NCBI GenBank assembly: GCA_011037195.1
Contig: JAAEAF010014409.1
Coordinates: 62,001 to 126,000 of the forward strand
Source: Triatoma infestans
Taxonomy: Eukaryota; Arthropoda; Insecta; Hemiptera; Reduviidae
Reading direction: 5' to 3'
DNA: 64,000 bases
Part shown: in pieces, positions 23,601-31,402 of the stretch
Layout: every line of letters begins with the position of its first letter
Numbering within the stretch: the first letter of the stretch is position 1
Translations under genes and position numbers: made by a program
Notes under the pieces: generated by a model
What the model was told of the DNA's origin: nothing
The model's database searches: none
What the model saw: the letters and a program-made list of their open reading frames with translations, nothing else

Positions 23601-26600
23601 CACTCCTACATTCATCTAGGTCTGTGACTTTTATTTGAAACTGTGTTCCGGGAAAATTCATTTAAGGGTGTTTTGGAGGAGGGGTGGGTTATGTTTTCCT
23701 GTATAATTTCAGTGTATAAATTCTGAATTTAAAGAAAATCGGTTCATTGGAAGTACAACTTTAGTGGAACAATTTTCTGCGATTGATTTTAGAATGGATC
23801 TGGGAAAGTGATGCTCCATAAAAAAAATGTTGAAGGCTACCAAACTTTTAGTAATAATTATAAGTTTGAAGAAAGTTTGTGTGTGTGTGTGTGTGTGTTT
23901 CGCAGCTGATGGTTTTTTTTTTAATGCCTCATTTTCTTAATGAAAAACAAACAAAAATTCTTGGTGTGAAGAAAATTCACATGGTTTTCTTTCACTGTAC
24001 ATTTCTTTTGATTCATTTTGTTCAAACTTACTGGGATCTTTTTCAATACTTAGGTATTATAACAACCGGTGGAACTGAGAATATATTGTCGAGGCACTTA
24101 AGAGGAAAAAGGCTTTTGAGATTATTGTGAAAAACAGTAATAGAGTGATTTAAGTTAATTGGTATTTCTGGTTTGCAGATATATTTATCACTTTACCACA
24201 TACAGTTTACTTTATCACAAACAGTTTGACGAAAAACCTTTATAATGTTTGTTTACTAACGTAATCATGTTATTTATAGGCATGGATGTGTAATTCTGAT
24301 TTTATTTTTTTAAGAGTAATTTATCGATTTATATGAAAACTTAATCGATCTAAATATTTAAACACGATTTTAGTAACATAATCGTTAAAAAAAATCTCCA
24401 AAATTATGATTTAATCATAATTAATAACTAGCTGTATTATCTTTTCTTAAGAAATTATTTCTAAAAGAAAGAATCTGCTTGAGCTAATACATGGCCACTT
24501 ATTTGTAGGGCATTTTGTTAGAAATTGTTATGACAGTTTTTTTCCTTGTCAAATTGCGGCAAAAAATTTATCAATTAAAAATATTTGCTATTAACTAACT
24601 CAAACGTTCTGTTATGGCAGAAAGTGAACGCTGCTGCCATCTCTAGGCTTAATGTGGAACTATACAAGTGAAGATAGTTGAGAATACAAGAAGTTGTTTT
24701 AATTACAAATTTATTAAATTCTATAAAGAAATATTAATTTTTACTTTCTATTACTCCTCCTAGTAAGAGGAAATATTGCGATCTTGTCCAATTATCGAAA
24801 CGAGTTTTCACTGAAAATACACGTTTTGAGATCCCCTGAATATTTTTAAGCTTCTCGATATGCTATATATCAATGTACATATGTATTTTCGTGTGTTTTT
24901 ATGTGAAGGCCTTTTGTTGGATACATAATTTATTATAATTTAATTATAAAGTATTCTTCAAAACATGCTATATATTGTACACCATTTTCTAATGTCTAAT
25001 CATAATTTATAATATTTTCACTTTGCCATTAAAAACATACACATACATATGATAATATAACCATATAATCCTCCTGTACATACAATCGACAAATGTAGTG
25101 TGTACCGGAAAATAAATTGAAGTCACATCTCTTTACACGAACGTGATAACGTTCACATGGGGGTCACCCATTCACTAGTCTCTGTGGTGTTGAGGTGTTC
25201 CCATCTATTTATTTTTTCTAAAATATAAGTTAAATTTTTCATGTTTTGAAGATTTTTTAACAATTCTTAATTTTATGCCGTGATAAAGACATATATTTGT
25301 CGAAACGTTGGCAGTTTTTTTATTTTTAAAGAACGAACCTCACTATCCTTATCCATCATTTAAGAACGGTTCCATCCCACATATGTATGTAGTATGTTTA
25401 TATCTATGTCTAAACTATCGTTTCTTTTTTCCCGAGAGAAAAATTTTTTGAAACCCGAGAGAAATTGATTTTGGTGAAGTTTTTTTTGTGTTGGGTGGGG
25501 GAAGGTTTGCTTTACGTTTCCGTTCATACTATGTCAATTTATTGCAGTGTCGATACCACCATCTACATACATAATTTGCGGTCAATAAAACATTTAGAAA
25601 CAAATAAAATTTTGGAACATCTGAAGAAAATTTATCAAGATTATGGATGTTCAAAGTGCAGGTAATGATCACCGAGTGAATGTTGAACACCAGAGAATTT
25701 GTTTTGTTAACATTCAGTGAAAGATATACAAAAACGGGTAAATCCAAAATAATTTTTAACGGGTTTAGCTATTTTTTAAATCTGCATTCACGTAAAGAAA
25801 GCAATCTGGATTTAACCAGTTTATTAATCTATTGTGTTCTTTTTGCGTCATTTTTCATTTTAATTATTATATTTATGACTACAGTTATCAGAAAGTGTTG
25901 AAATGTGAACCAAAAGCAAAAAAGAGAGAGAACGAGCGGGGGCAGAGAGACGACTGAATAGAAAAGCAAAACTGAACAAAATTAAGATAAGATAAAGAAA
26001 GGTTATGAGGATAATGTTATGATGAAAGTCATATGAGCAGAAAAATAACTTGCTTAACAGAGAGTACAAAACCACGCCCACTATTGACGTGTACATTTCT
26101 CTGGATATAGTTATCTTCTTACTGATAACTTTATATATATGTATGTTATTAGGCAGAAAAAAAAAACAACTATTATAGAAATATCATTGTAAGATATTCA
26201 GATTATCTAATAAGATGGAAAATTTTTAAAATTACTGTTTAATTGCTGGTCATATTTTTAAAATGACCAGTCAATGTTATTTCTGACAGGGAAGGTAAAA
26301 TTGGTGCAGATCACAAAAATCAGGGAGATACTGTTCTAAAAACCACTGACAGAAGTGACATAATGATGGGAAATAAACTAAAAGAATGAATGGAGTCGTC
26401 GGACTAATTTTGATCGCAAATGGTCTTCGATCGAATGTAAAAAAAATATGAATCCATCTATTCAAATTGGATAGTTCATCAGTCTATTTTGTGAACATAA
26501 CCTTCTGCACAAAAAATAAAAACCGAATGGTTCATAATAGAATTTTAGATTATCTCCCAAAAGTAGAGCTGGAGTTTCTGGAAGTGCTTGATGGAAGGAC

Positions 26601-28192
26601 TGAAAGGGATTTCTTAAATTAGAAGAAGAAGAAGAAGAAAGTCCTGTAGTTCCTGATTTCTACGCTCCGATATCATTACTGACAGGATTTTACATCTGTG
26701 GCTGCTGCAGTTCAATAAAGGCTGCATGAAGTCTTTCATACAACAAAGAGCATTTTACAAGGCTGCTGCTACAAGTATACCAGAATATAGACTAAAAAAT
26801 ATTGGAAAAATGAGTGTACACAACATCGCGATTAAAAATCAGGGGAAAATTTGTATGTGCATGGTCTGTTTTTTGCAGACAAGCAGCTTAGTCTTGGTGC
26901 AAAATGTGGAAAATATTTGACAGAGCGCAAGATAGAGCCCATGATGTAAAGAGTTGACGGTGACAACAATTTTAACCATCTAGGATCTGTAGTGGAGAAT
27001 GAAAAGAAGCGGAAAGAGGAATGTGGGAGGGAGGGAGAACATGGATTCCTAATAAACAAAAAAAGAGGCTATTGTCTGCTAAAATAGACACTGAAGAAGA
27101 TCAGCGCTATCCAAAAAATAGAAAATAAGAAATATGTCGGAATTGAAAGGGTTAGTTAAAGGATAGATGAAGGTCATTTCCAGAAAACCATCAGACAAAG
27201 AATGAGAAGAGATAGTCCCAAGGGAGATGGGAAAGAGTTATGTAGGCTACACAGGATAAGGCCAAACAAAAGGCGTGAATTATAGAGAGATCCAGAAGGA
27301 TATACTAGAAGATTGGTCGCGAGGAACCTTAACACAGGAATCTCTAAAAAAAGGGAAAAACCTGGAATGCCCTGGGAATTAGATTAGTTGGACTAGCTGC
27401 CGAAGTCCTGAGTCCAAGCAGGCTGCTGTCACATTTTTTCTCTCACTGCTGGGTAATGGATAAGAGAAGACCTATGGAATCTGCGATGGATGGAATTATT
27501 AGTCCACTATCAGAAATGTAGACATCGCTAAGTTACAAACAGTAAAGCCATTTCTGAAGTCTATAAACTATTGCAGTCAAATTTGTGCAGAGGCTACAAT
27601 CCTTTCTAGGCCCAGTTGCAACTCCTTACCAAGATTGGGCAAATTGCGGGAATGGATGCCTGAATTACCAAGTGATACAGTAGTTAATGCCAGCAAATGA
27701 AATAATGCTAATCTGCAGGGGAAGTCATTGCTGATGCTTATAAGTTTAGAGCACAAGCCATTCCAGGATGGTAAGGTAATATTTTCAAAGCATCCAACGT
27801 GGTACGGAATCTCGGATTGCATATGCATCAAGATTATTCGCAAAAACAGGGAAAGAGTTTATCTTTCTATAATGGAGGTCATTTTGTTTGGTAAGGGAGC
27901 ATTGTCTTTTTCATTCCGCTCTATTAAAATTCCTTATTAACACAGCCACTCCGGAACTTCTACAATGCTCGTAAAAAATCATATGGCATGGTTAGCTTAC
28001 TCAGTCTGAATTTGTTATTAATAAAATTAAGTTTTGACTGGCAATAAAGATTCTATGCAATTTTAAATGAAATAGTGTTCCTAATAAACAGGAAGTATTA
28101 CGACCGTGAGAGATTTTCGAAATTGAGTTTACTGGAAACACATGTTTTGACGTCTCTTGAGTGAGAGAAAAATGTTCTTAACGAATGGCCCA

Positions 28193-28224
<32 letters not shown>

Positions 28225-31200
28225 AACAATATCTCTCAAAAACGAAAAATCGCAGGAAGCTCAAAGTTACTATTCCATTTAATTACTACCATCGCATCTA
28301 ACACGAAGATTTCGGACGAAATCCAGCAACCAGAAGTGCGGCTTTATTGAATAAGATTTTTTCTTTAGTTTTACGCAATTTTTTCTAAACAGCTCCAAAA
28401 TTTTCTTTAAACTTCGTATTCTATCTACATACATGAATACCTATCACTTTTATTTAAAACATTTTCCCGGAAAAATTGATTTTTTTAGAGGATTTTGTGG
28501 ATCTGTAGTTAGGTTTAAATTTAAATTGCACAATCTTTGTTGATTTTGACAAACACAAGTCCGCTTCTCTACCATCTTTTTTTTTTCCTGGGCAATCCAA
28601 TTAAACATTGCGAAGTTTGCAATTTTAAAGAATATTTCATTAGTTAAATTGTATTAATTAGAGTAAGAGAAAGCCGTGTGAATGTTTCACATCAGATTCT
28701 TTATTACAGTGTACAATGCCCGTTCGTATGATGAAGCTGTGCGGAATATCTCACATTATCATTAGCAATGCTGCCGGTGGACTGAATCCTGAATTTAACT
28801 GTGGAGATATTATGTTGATGAAGGATCATGTCAATTTTCTTGGATTTGGCGGTGCAAATCCATTGATTGGACCATATGATGAGAGGTTAGATTTTTCTTT
28901 TGGTAACTTTTAGAGAAATTGAGTTTCTCCGGAAATACATGTTTACATTGGGGGCCCCCTGGTACAAAAACAAAACAATTGCAAGAGTAGTCTGTAATAG
29001 CAACTCTGAGAAGCATCTCGCAATGAATGGTGGAATGACCATATTGTTTTACCTTCCAAAAACCCGCCAAAGTGAAGTTATATATCTACTTTTTTTTTTT
29101 TTAGTAATAAAACACTAATAAACTGATAATTTTGTTTTATACTGCAGATGGGGACCAAGATTCGTTCCAATGAATAGAGCGTACTCACTGGAAATAAGAA
29201 AACAGGCTAAACTGGCTGCTAAAGAAGTTGGTATTGAGAGTATAATCAGAGAAGGTGTTTACGCAATAGTAGGTGGACCAAATTATGAGACTGTGGCTGA
29301 ATGTCGATTGATGCATCAACTAGGCATTGATGCTGTTGGTGAGTGTCATTTTAGAAAATGATTTCCTTCCCGAAAATTTGCAGAACGTTCAAAATTTTAA
29401 ATGGGTTTTCCTGCAAACGGGCTCCAAAATGAAGGTTCCATTACAGCAGCTGTTACGGCCCAGCAAATCTAGAATTGTCCGCAATTTGTATTTGAACTTT
29501 TTTTTTGTGGGAGAAATTAGATTTTACGGGAACAACGTGAAGCTGCGATTTTATAGTACACTGTCCTGGAAATGACTGTGAATTTTTTGCGCCTATGAAG
29601 CCTAAAATGGAAGTACTCCCCGAGCGAATGACTTTTCTTAGCATTTTTGGTGCTTCTCTTCCTTCACATTACATCCAAATCTGCTGTTTTATTTTTGTAG
29701 ATGAGTTTAAGGAGTTGGCGGAATGTACATTGACTTCTCTTAGCCACTAGTACGATTCCTTATACGACATTATGGTTTAAGGAGACATCTCTACATAATG
29801 GGTCTCCTGCAGGGATTCCTTTCTAACATCGAAAAAGAATAATTCTTTCATCCTAATGACAGATTTCTTAGAACCAATTGGTCGGAAAGGATGTCTGTGG
29901 AAGAGCTTAGGGTGTACTCCTTTAAAGTTATCAGGTTTATTTAAACTATTATTAGGTGGATCGTAGGGGATGAACTTTCGGATCTAAACCCAGCTTGTTT
30001 TACAGTTTCTCAGCGGGTAGGTATGAGGGTTCAGTGTGACTGTTGTGTGAGACACGAGGCCTCTCCACAGACAAATATAGCAATAAGTAGAAAAAGATTA
30101 TATTTTTGTAGAGGGCGTGAGGCTATAAAACCAAAGCCACTACGTTCTAGAAGATCTATTGTCACTATGGAGTATTGGTTTTTTGGATGTCACTATTTGT
30201 ACACAGAATGTAGTCGTTTTTAAAGTATATTTTAAAATAATTTAAGTCAATATTTGGGATGATGAGCTAAATTTAAGTTGATTTCATAACAACTACTCAT
30301 TTTGGCTCTGTTGTGTGTATTGTGTGAGTAAAAATGAGTATCAAATAATGCAAACTCCATTCAGCAGTAGAAATATCTCCAAGGATGACCTATCTGGAGA
30401 TTAGATCTCATGGTAATCTCTGATAATGAATAGTAGAGTAGTGGATGAATAACTTGCTAAATAATGCGTCTCTCTGTTTCTCTCTCACTCCCTTCATTGC
30501 TGCCGAACCTGCTATCGCCGTGTCACTGGAATACATTCATTCTTACCACCGAGTTAGGATAGAGTCTTAATATTCATCAGGGGGGGTGAAGTTGTTCGCG
30601 CCAAGATTATTCTACGTGCCCCCTGGATATCCAACTAAACGAACAACATGAGTCCCTAACGCAGCCAAAGTTTTATACTGGGCCCCGCGACACAGAATAG
30701 CCGATGTCATGGCTTAGGAAAAAAGAAAAACAAAAAGTATTCATCGTGAATAACAAGTAATGTGCAGGGGGCTCGCAGGAGGATCCTAAGATCCCTGAGA
30801 AGTGGGTAGTCTCCTCTTTTGATTTTTTAACTAATAGTCTATGTTAGTAAAAGTATATGTAAGCTTGTCACTCAGTTTGTTGCCGCCCTCACTACTGATA
30901 GGAGGAAGTATTGCGATCGTGCCAGTTATTCGATATAAAGTTTTCACCGGAAATTATATTTTGTGGTTCCCTGAAACAAAAAAAGTGGTTTTAAAATGTG
31001 TCTCTTCTGTGGTTTCCTCAAAAAAGTCGGATATAAAAAGTTTAGAATTCATATAAATAGAAGGTAACTAAACATCTCTAGTAAGAAATGATATGTTTGA
31101 AGAGAATTAGTCAATCACAAGTATGTAAATTGCAGAAAGGGAAAATCATGTCAGTATTTCAGACCAGATATTTTTAATTTTCAGGTATGAGCACCGTAGC

Positions 31201-31402
31201 TGAAACAATTACCGCACACCAAACCGGTATGATTGTATTTGGATTCAGTTTGATTACAAATAAAGCCATAATGGATTATGATACACCCGAAGAACCAAGT
31301 CATGCTGAAGTTTTGGAATATGCCCAAAAACGTGAAATTCAAATCAGAAAATGGTTGACCAGACTTATTGAAATGATAGCACCAAATCTGCCAGCACGTT
31401 AA
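11518..31402 (+). CDS. PNP: Purine nucleoside phosphorylase, five exons (N-terminal exon not found)
   Basis: This is the trimeric-type PNP that cleaves inosine and guanosine (and deoxy forms) with phosphate to free base and ribose-1-phosphate, in cytosolic purine salvage. Exons are 11518-11612, 16963-17141, 28710-28885, 29148-29338 and 31185-31402. All junctions are GT-AG and the codon phases join exactly, giving 285 residues plus stop. Counting the first full codon (11519) as residue 1, the family landmarks are present: CGSGLG 27-32 (phosphate-binding Ser29), HGHAG 58-62, GRIHYYEGY 79-87 (His82, Tyr84), NAAGG 111-115, NYETVAE 195-201 (base-binding Glu197), Met215, ITNK 237-240 (Asn239) and His253. 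These sit at a constant offset of four from the human enzyme, so only about four N-terminal residues, on an upstream exon, are missing. No coding break is seen. AATAAA at 31652 is one possible poly(A) signal. Identity is near certain; the start codon and promoter are unknown. Confidence 0.95.
11815..12170 (+). repeat. Dispersed family A copy, forward, in a PNP intron
   Basis: Contains GAAATTGAGTTTTCATTT, CGAAAAGAAATGTTTGTAGC and GATTTTACAAAAATGGCTCC. Confidence 0.7.
12240..12990 (+). repeat. Penelope-related 3' region, second copy
   Basis: Parallels 6415-7600 with an internal deletion: the C-rich segment near 12350, TTTCTATTTTTGTTATTA-like stretches, AATGTCTAATCAT and CTCTACACGAACTTGATAGC. 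It ends with a badly degraded hammerhead (GGATCTGAAACCGGTC, 12970-12985). No endonuclease frame is seen here. Confidence 0.7.
13030..13440 (+). repeat. Dispersed family A copy, forward
   Basis: Contains GGGAGTAAGAGAAAGAAGTG, TTTCACACCAGATTTTTG, AACGAAGATTTCGGTCGAAA and CACTTTTATTTGAAATATTT. Confidence 0.75.
13440..14690 (-). pseudogene. LOA-type non-LTR relic in a PNP intron
   Basis: Diverged copy of the element at 49470-51880, same orientation. 13500-13980 parallels 49490-49990 (3' end and RNase H region; compare GATGTCTCCTCAAACCACAATGCCCA with its counterpart near 49815). 14340-14690 parallels 50790-51140 (RT thumb). The segment between is rearranged or deleted, and frames are broken throughout. 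Confidence 0.75.
14700..15150. other. Unassigned intron stretch
   Basis: Some family A-like pieces (GTATTAAGAGAAAGTAATA near 14712), otherwise unrecognised. The ORF at 15159-14968 shows no known motif. Confidence 0.45.
15150..15863 (+). repeat. Dispersed family A block, forward, interrupted by a solo LTR
   Basis: Contains TTTCTCTTATTCCTAGTAAC, GATTTTCGAAATTGAGTTTT, AAAACGGCTCCAAGGATA and a second module from about 15590. It ends at TTCTC, the target site of the LTR that follows. Confidence 0.8.
15864..16505 (+). mobile_element. Probable solo LTR, 642 bp
   Basis: Begins TGTAGTGGAATC and ends CCCTGCA, the TG...CA rule of LTRs. It is flanked by perfect 5-bp duplications TTCTC (15859-15863 and 16506-16510). 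Family A sequence resumes across it (TTCTCCATAAAA...ACACCGACGA, as near 54145), so the empty site can be reconstructed. Strand and superfamily are uncertain; no internal region is present. Confidence 0.75.
16532..16850. mobile_element. Second insertion in the same family A copy
   Basis: Family A continuity (ACACCGACGA ... ATTCATTAAATTTGGTATA) is broken by about 320 bp. This begins TATAATGG and ends CCATTACA, with short imperfect inverted ends. Probably a small non-autonomous element; no coding content. Confidence 0.4.
16851..16962 (+). repeat. Family A end abutting a PNP splice acceptor
   Basis: Reads AATTCATTAAATTTGGTATA, then AACAGTAAGTTGTAAGTGTT and TCACACCAATTTTTT, as in the family copy at 54170-54260. 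It departs only in the last dozen bases, AATGTGAATTACAG, which form the splice acceptor. Confidence 0.8.
16963..17141 (+). CDS. PNP: PNP exon with HGHAG and GRIHYYEGY motifs
   Basis: The acceptor is TGTGAATTACAG and the donor is G|GTAAGT. The exon completes the split glycine, encodes 59 further residues and ends in phase 0. It contains the histidine/arginine phosphate-site segments and the histidine-tyrosine pair that contacts the ribose. The intron just before it ends in dispersed family A sequence lying directly against the acceptor. Confidence 0.94.
17142..17460. other. PNP intron start, nothing recognised
   Basis: Begins with a good donor GTAAGTTTAG. It contains a T-run but no repeat family I could match. 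Confidence 0.5.
17460..18480 (-). repeat. Family A end motifs and reverse copy
   Basis: A forward end motif lies at 17476 (AGTCACGTGATTGTTTCACA) and a reverse one at 17778-17815 (GTGTGAAACGGCCATGTGAC). A reverse family A body then runs from about 17880 to 18480 (AATCGCACTTCCGATTTTCT, AGTCGCAATTTCAGTCAACC). The two opposed end motifs suggest an inverted insertion. Confidence 0.7.
18485..18660 (-). repeat. Penelope-related terminal repeat with hammerhead
   Basis: Very similar to 35220-35335: ACATCTGGTATTTTATCCGT, CATGCATATT, AAATTCACCAAGTTCGTG. Inserted within family A DNA, which resumes near 18700. Confidence 0.8.
18550..18590 (-). ncRNA. Hammerhead-like motif
   Basis: On the minus strand: TTGACGA, stem II GGAT/ATCC with loop GAAA, GAAA, CCTGTC. 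The core matches CUGANGA except that the first C is T, so cleavage is doubtful. The GTC triplet is present. Confidence 0.55.
19320..19900 (-). repeat. Dispersed family A copy, reverse
   Basis: Contains GCAAAATTTAAAGAAAATCA, CCGTTTTAGGGAAACCGG, and further segments related to TTCCGGTTGATGGATTTT. Confidence 0.65.
19900..21540. other. AT-rich PNP intron stretch, nothing recognised
   Basis: A poly-T run lies at about 20382-20402. A less AT-rich patch at 21120-21500 (GTGGGCCGCGTGATG, TTGAGAGTTGTAGACTC) has no identifiable ORF. Confidence 0.5.
21540..22260 (+). repeat. Dispersed family A copy, mainly forward
   Basis: Contains TTTCTCAAAAATGGCTCTAA, TAGCCGGAAGTGCGACTTAA and TTTAATTTGAAAAAACGATT. 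A reverse module (GGCCTACTTTCGGTTGATTG) follows near 22160. Confidence 0.7.
22260..23310. other. Unassigned PNP intron stretch
   Basis: Contains a (TC)n run at about 23034-23049. The ORFs here are low-complexity and carry no family motif. Confidence 0.5.
23310..23780. repeat. Two family A copies meeting head to head
   Basis: Left half is reverse (GACATCAAAACGTGTATTTCC, AAATTTGACACGAT). Right half is forward (ATCGTGTCAAATTTTTGACA, TTTCACCGGAAATATATG). The arms of about 75 bp pair around AGTAAAAAACTTGTTAATAG. A forward body continues to about 23780. Confidence 0.75.
23878..23898. repeat. (GT)n microsatellite
   Basis: About ten GT units. Similar GT runs occur at 28198-28222, 53808-53835 and 62565-62595, the first three inside or beside family A modules. 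Confidence 0.9.
24730..24860 (+). repeat. Family A fragment, forward
   Basis: Reads TACTTTCTATTACTCCTCC, GAGGAAATATTGCGATCTTG, GAGTTTTCACTGAAAATACA. Confidence 0.75.
24930..25330 (+). repeat. Penelope-related 3' region, third copy, with hammerhead-like end
   Basis: Shares AAAACATGCTATATATTGTA, CATTTTCTAATGTCTAATCA and CTCTTTACACGAACGTG with the copies at 7.3 and 12.8 kb. It is followed at 25276-25314 by a second type of hammerhead remnant. Confidence 0.7.
25276..25314 (+). ncRNA. Degraded hammerhead motif, GAAACGTTGGC type
   Basis: Reads GTGATAAAGACATATATTTGTC then GAAACGTT. Stem II GACA/TGTC and GAAA are intact, but the core is GTGATAA instead of CUGANGA and the cleavage triplet is not GTC. 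It resembles the 3.1-kb subtype; probably inactive. Confidence 0.5.
25340..26590. other. Unassigned PNP intron stretch
   Basis: AT-rich. Three short ORFs (25465-25901 region) show no recognisable domain. Confidence 0.45.
26600..27560 (+). pseudogene. Decayed non-LTR retrotransposon tail (RTE-like)
   Basis: Scattered pieces fit the C-terminal reverse transcriptase region: NFNHLGSVVENEKK near 26965, the thumb signature usually written FxYLGS, and downstream basic segments typical of RTE tails. No frame is open for long and there is no catalytic motif. Clade assignment is tentative. Confidence 0.5.
27560..28080. other. Unassigned PNP intron stretch
   Basis: No motif recognised in either strand. 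Confidence 0.4.
28080..28709 (+). repeat. Dispersed family A copy ending at a PNP splice acceptor
   Basis: Near full-length forward module: AGGAAGTATTACGACCGTG, CGAAATTGAGTTTACTGGAA, (GT)n, CACGAAGATTTCGGACGAAA, AACCAGAAGTGCGGCTTTA. It ends GAGTAAGAGAAAGCCGTGTG then AATGTTTCACATCAGATTC, followed directly by TTTATTACAG and the exon. Confidence 0.85.
28710..28885 (+). CDS. PNP: PNP exon with NAAGG motif
   Basis: The acceptor is TTTATTACAG and the donor is AG|GTTAGA. It starts in phase 0 with TGT ACA ATG and encodes CTMPVR through to DER, the last arginine being split with the next exon. It carries the NAAGG base-pocket motif. The ATG at 28716 is internal, corresponding to human residue 98, and is not a start. 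Family A again abuts the acceptor. Confidence 0.94.
28886..29147 (+). other. 262-bp PNP intron built of transposon pieces
   Basis: Starts with the donor GTTAGA. It holds a family A piece (GAAATTGAGTTTCTCCGGAA at about 28916) and a minus-strand LOA fragment (28988-29065; AATGGTGGAATGACCATATT matches 50577-50597). A T-run and TACTGCAG close it. Confidence 0.75.
29148..29338 (+). CDS. PNP: PNP exon with the NYETVAE base-recognition motif
   Basis: The acceptor is TTTATACTGCAG and the donor is G|GTGAGT. It completes a split arginine, encodes 63 residues and ends with the first base of a glycine codon. The glutamate of NYETVAE is the residue that recognises the purine N1/N2 edge in this family. 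The intron before it is only 262 bp. Confidence 0.94.
29700..30060 (+). pseudogene. LOA-type RNase H/C-terminal relic in the last PNP intron
   Basis: The + strand encodes a diverged GLRRHLYIMG and a downstream SVEEL...SFKV match to the C-terminal part of the element at 49573-50358. Stops and frame changes are frequent. It is opposite in orientation to the LOA copies at 13.5 and 50 kb. Confidence 0.65.
30579..30737 (+). mobile_element. SINE-like family 2 copy
   Basis: About 159 bp starting AGGGGGGGTGAAGTTGTTCG and ending in an A-rich tail. It is flanked by perfect 8-bp duplications TATTCATC (30571-30578 and 30738-30745). A second copy lies at 56813-56980 on the other strand. No tRNA B box is evident, so the head is of unknown origin. 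Confidence 0.85.
30890..31184 (+). repeat. Family A pieces ending at the last PNP acceptor
   Basis: 30900-31000 holds GGAGGAAGTATTGCGATCGT and AGTTTTCACCGGAAATTATA. 31110-31172 holds GTATGTAAATTGCAGAAAGG and TCAGTATTTCAGACCAGATA, the diverged end motif. The acceptor TTTTTAATTTTCAG follows at once. Confidence 0.65.
31185..31402 (+). CDS. PNP: PNP terminal exon
   Basis: The acceptor is TTTTTAATTTTCAG. It completes the split glycine and encodes 71 residues to a TAA stop, including ITNK and the ribose-contact histidine. The C-terminal helix ends in APNLPAR, close to the length of other animal PNPs. The 3' UTR is not delimited; AATAAA occurs at 31652 and again near 32446. Confidence 0.94.

Noticed and set aside
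28716..28913. Independent short protein starting at ATG 28716
   Set aside because: The codons are the middle of PNP; the ATG corresponds to an internal methionine, and the ORF runs past the splice donor into the intron.
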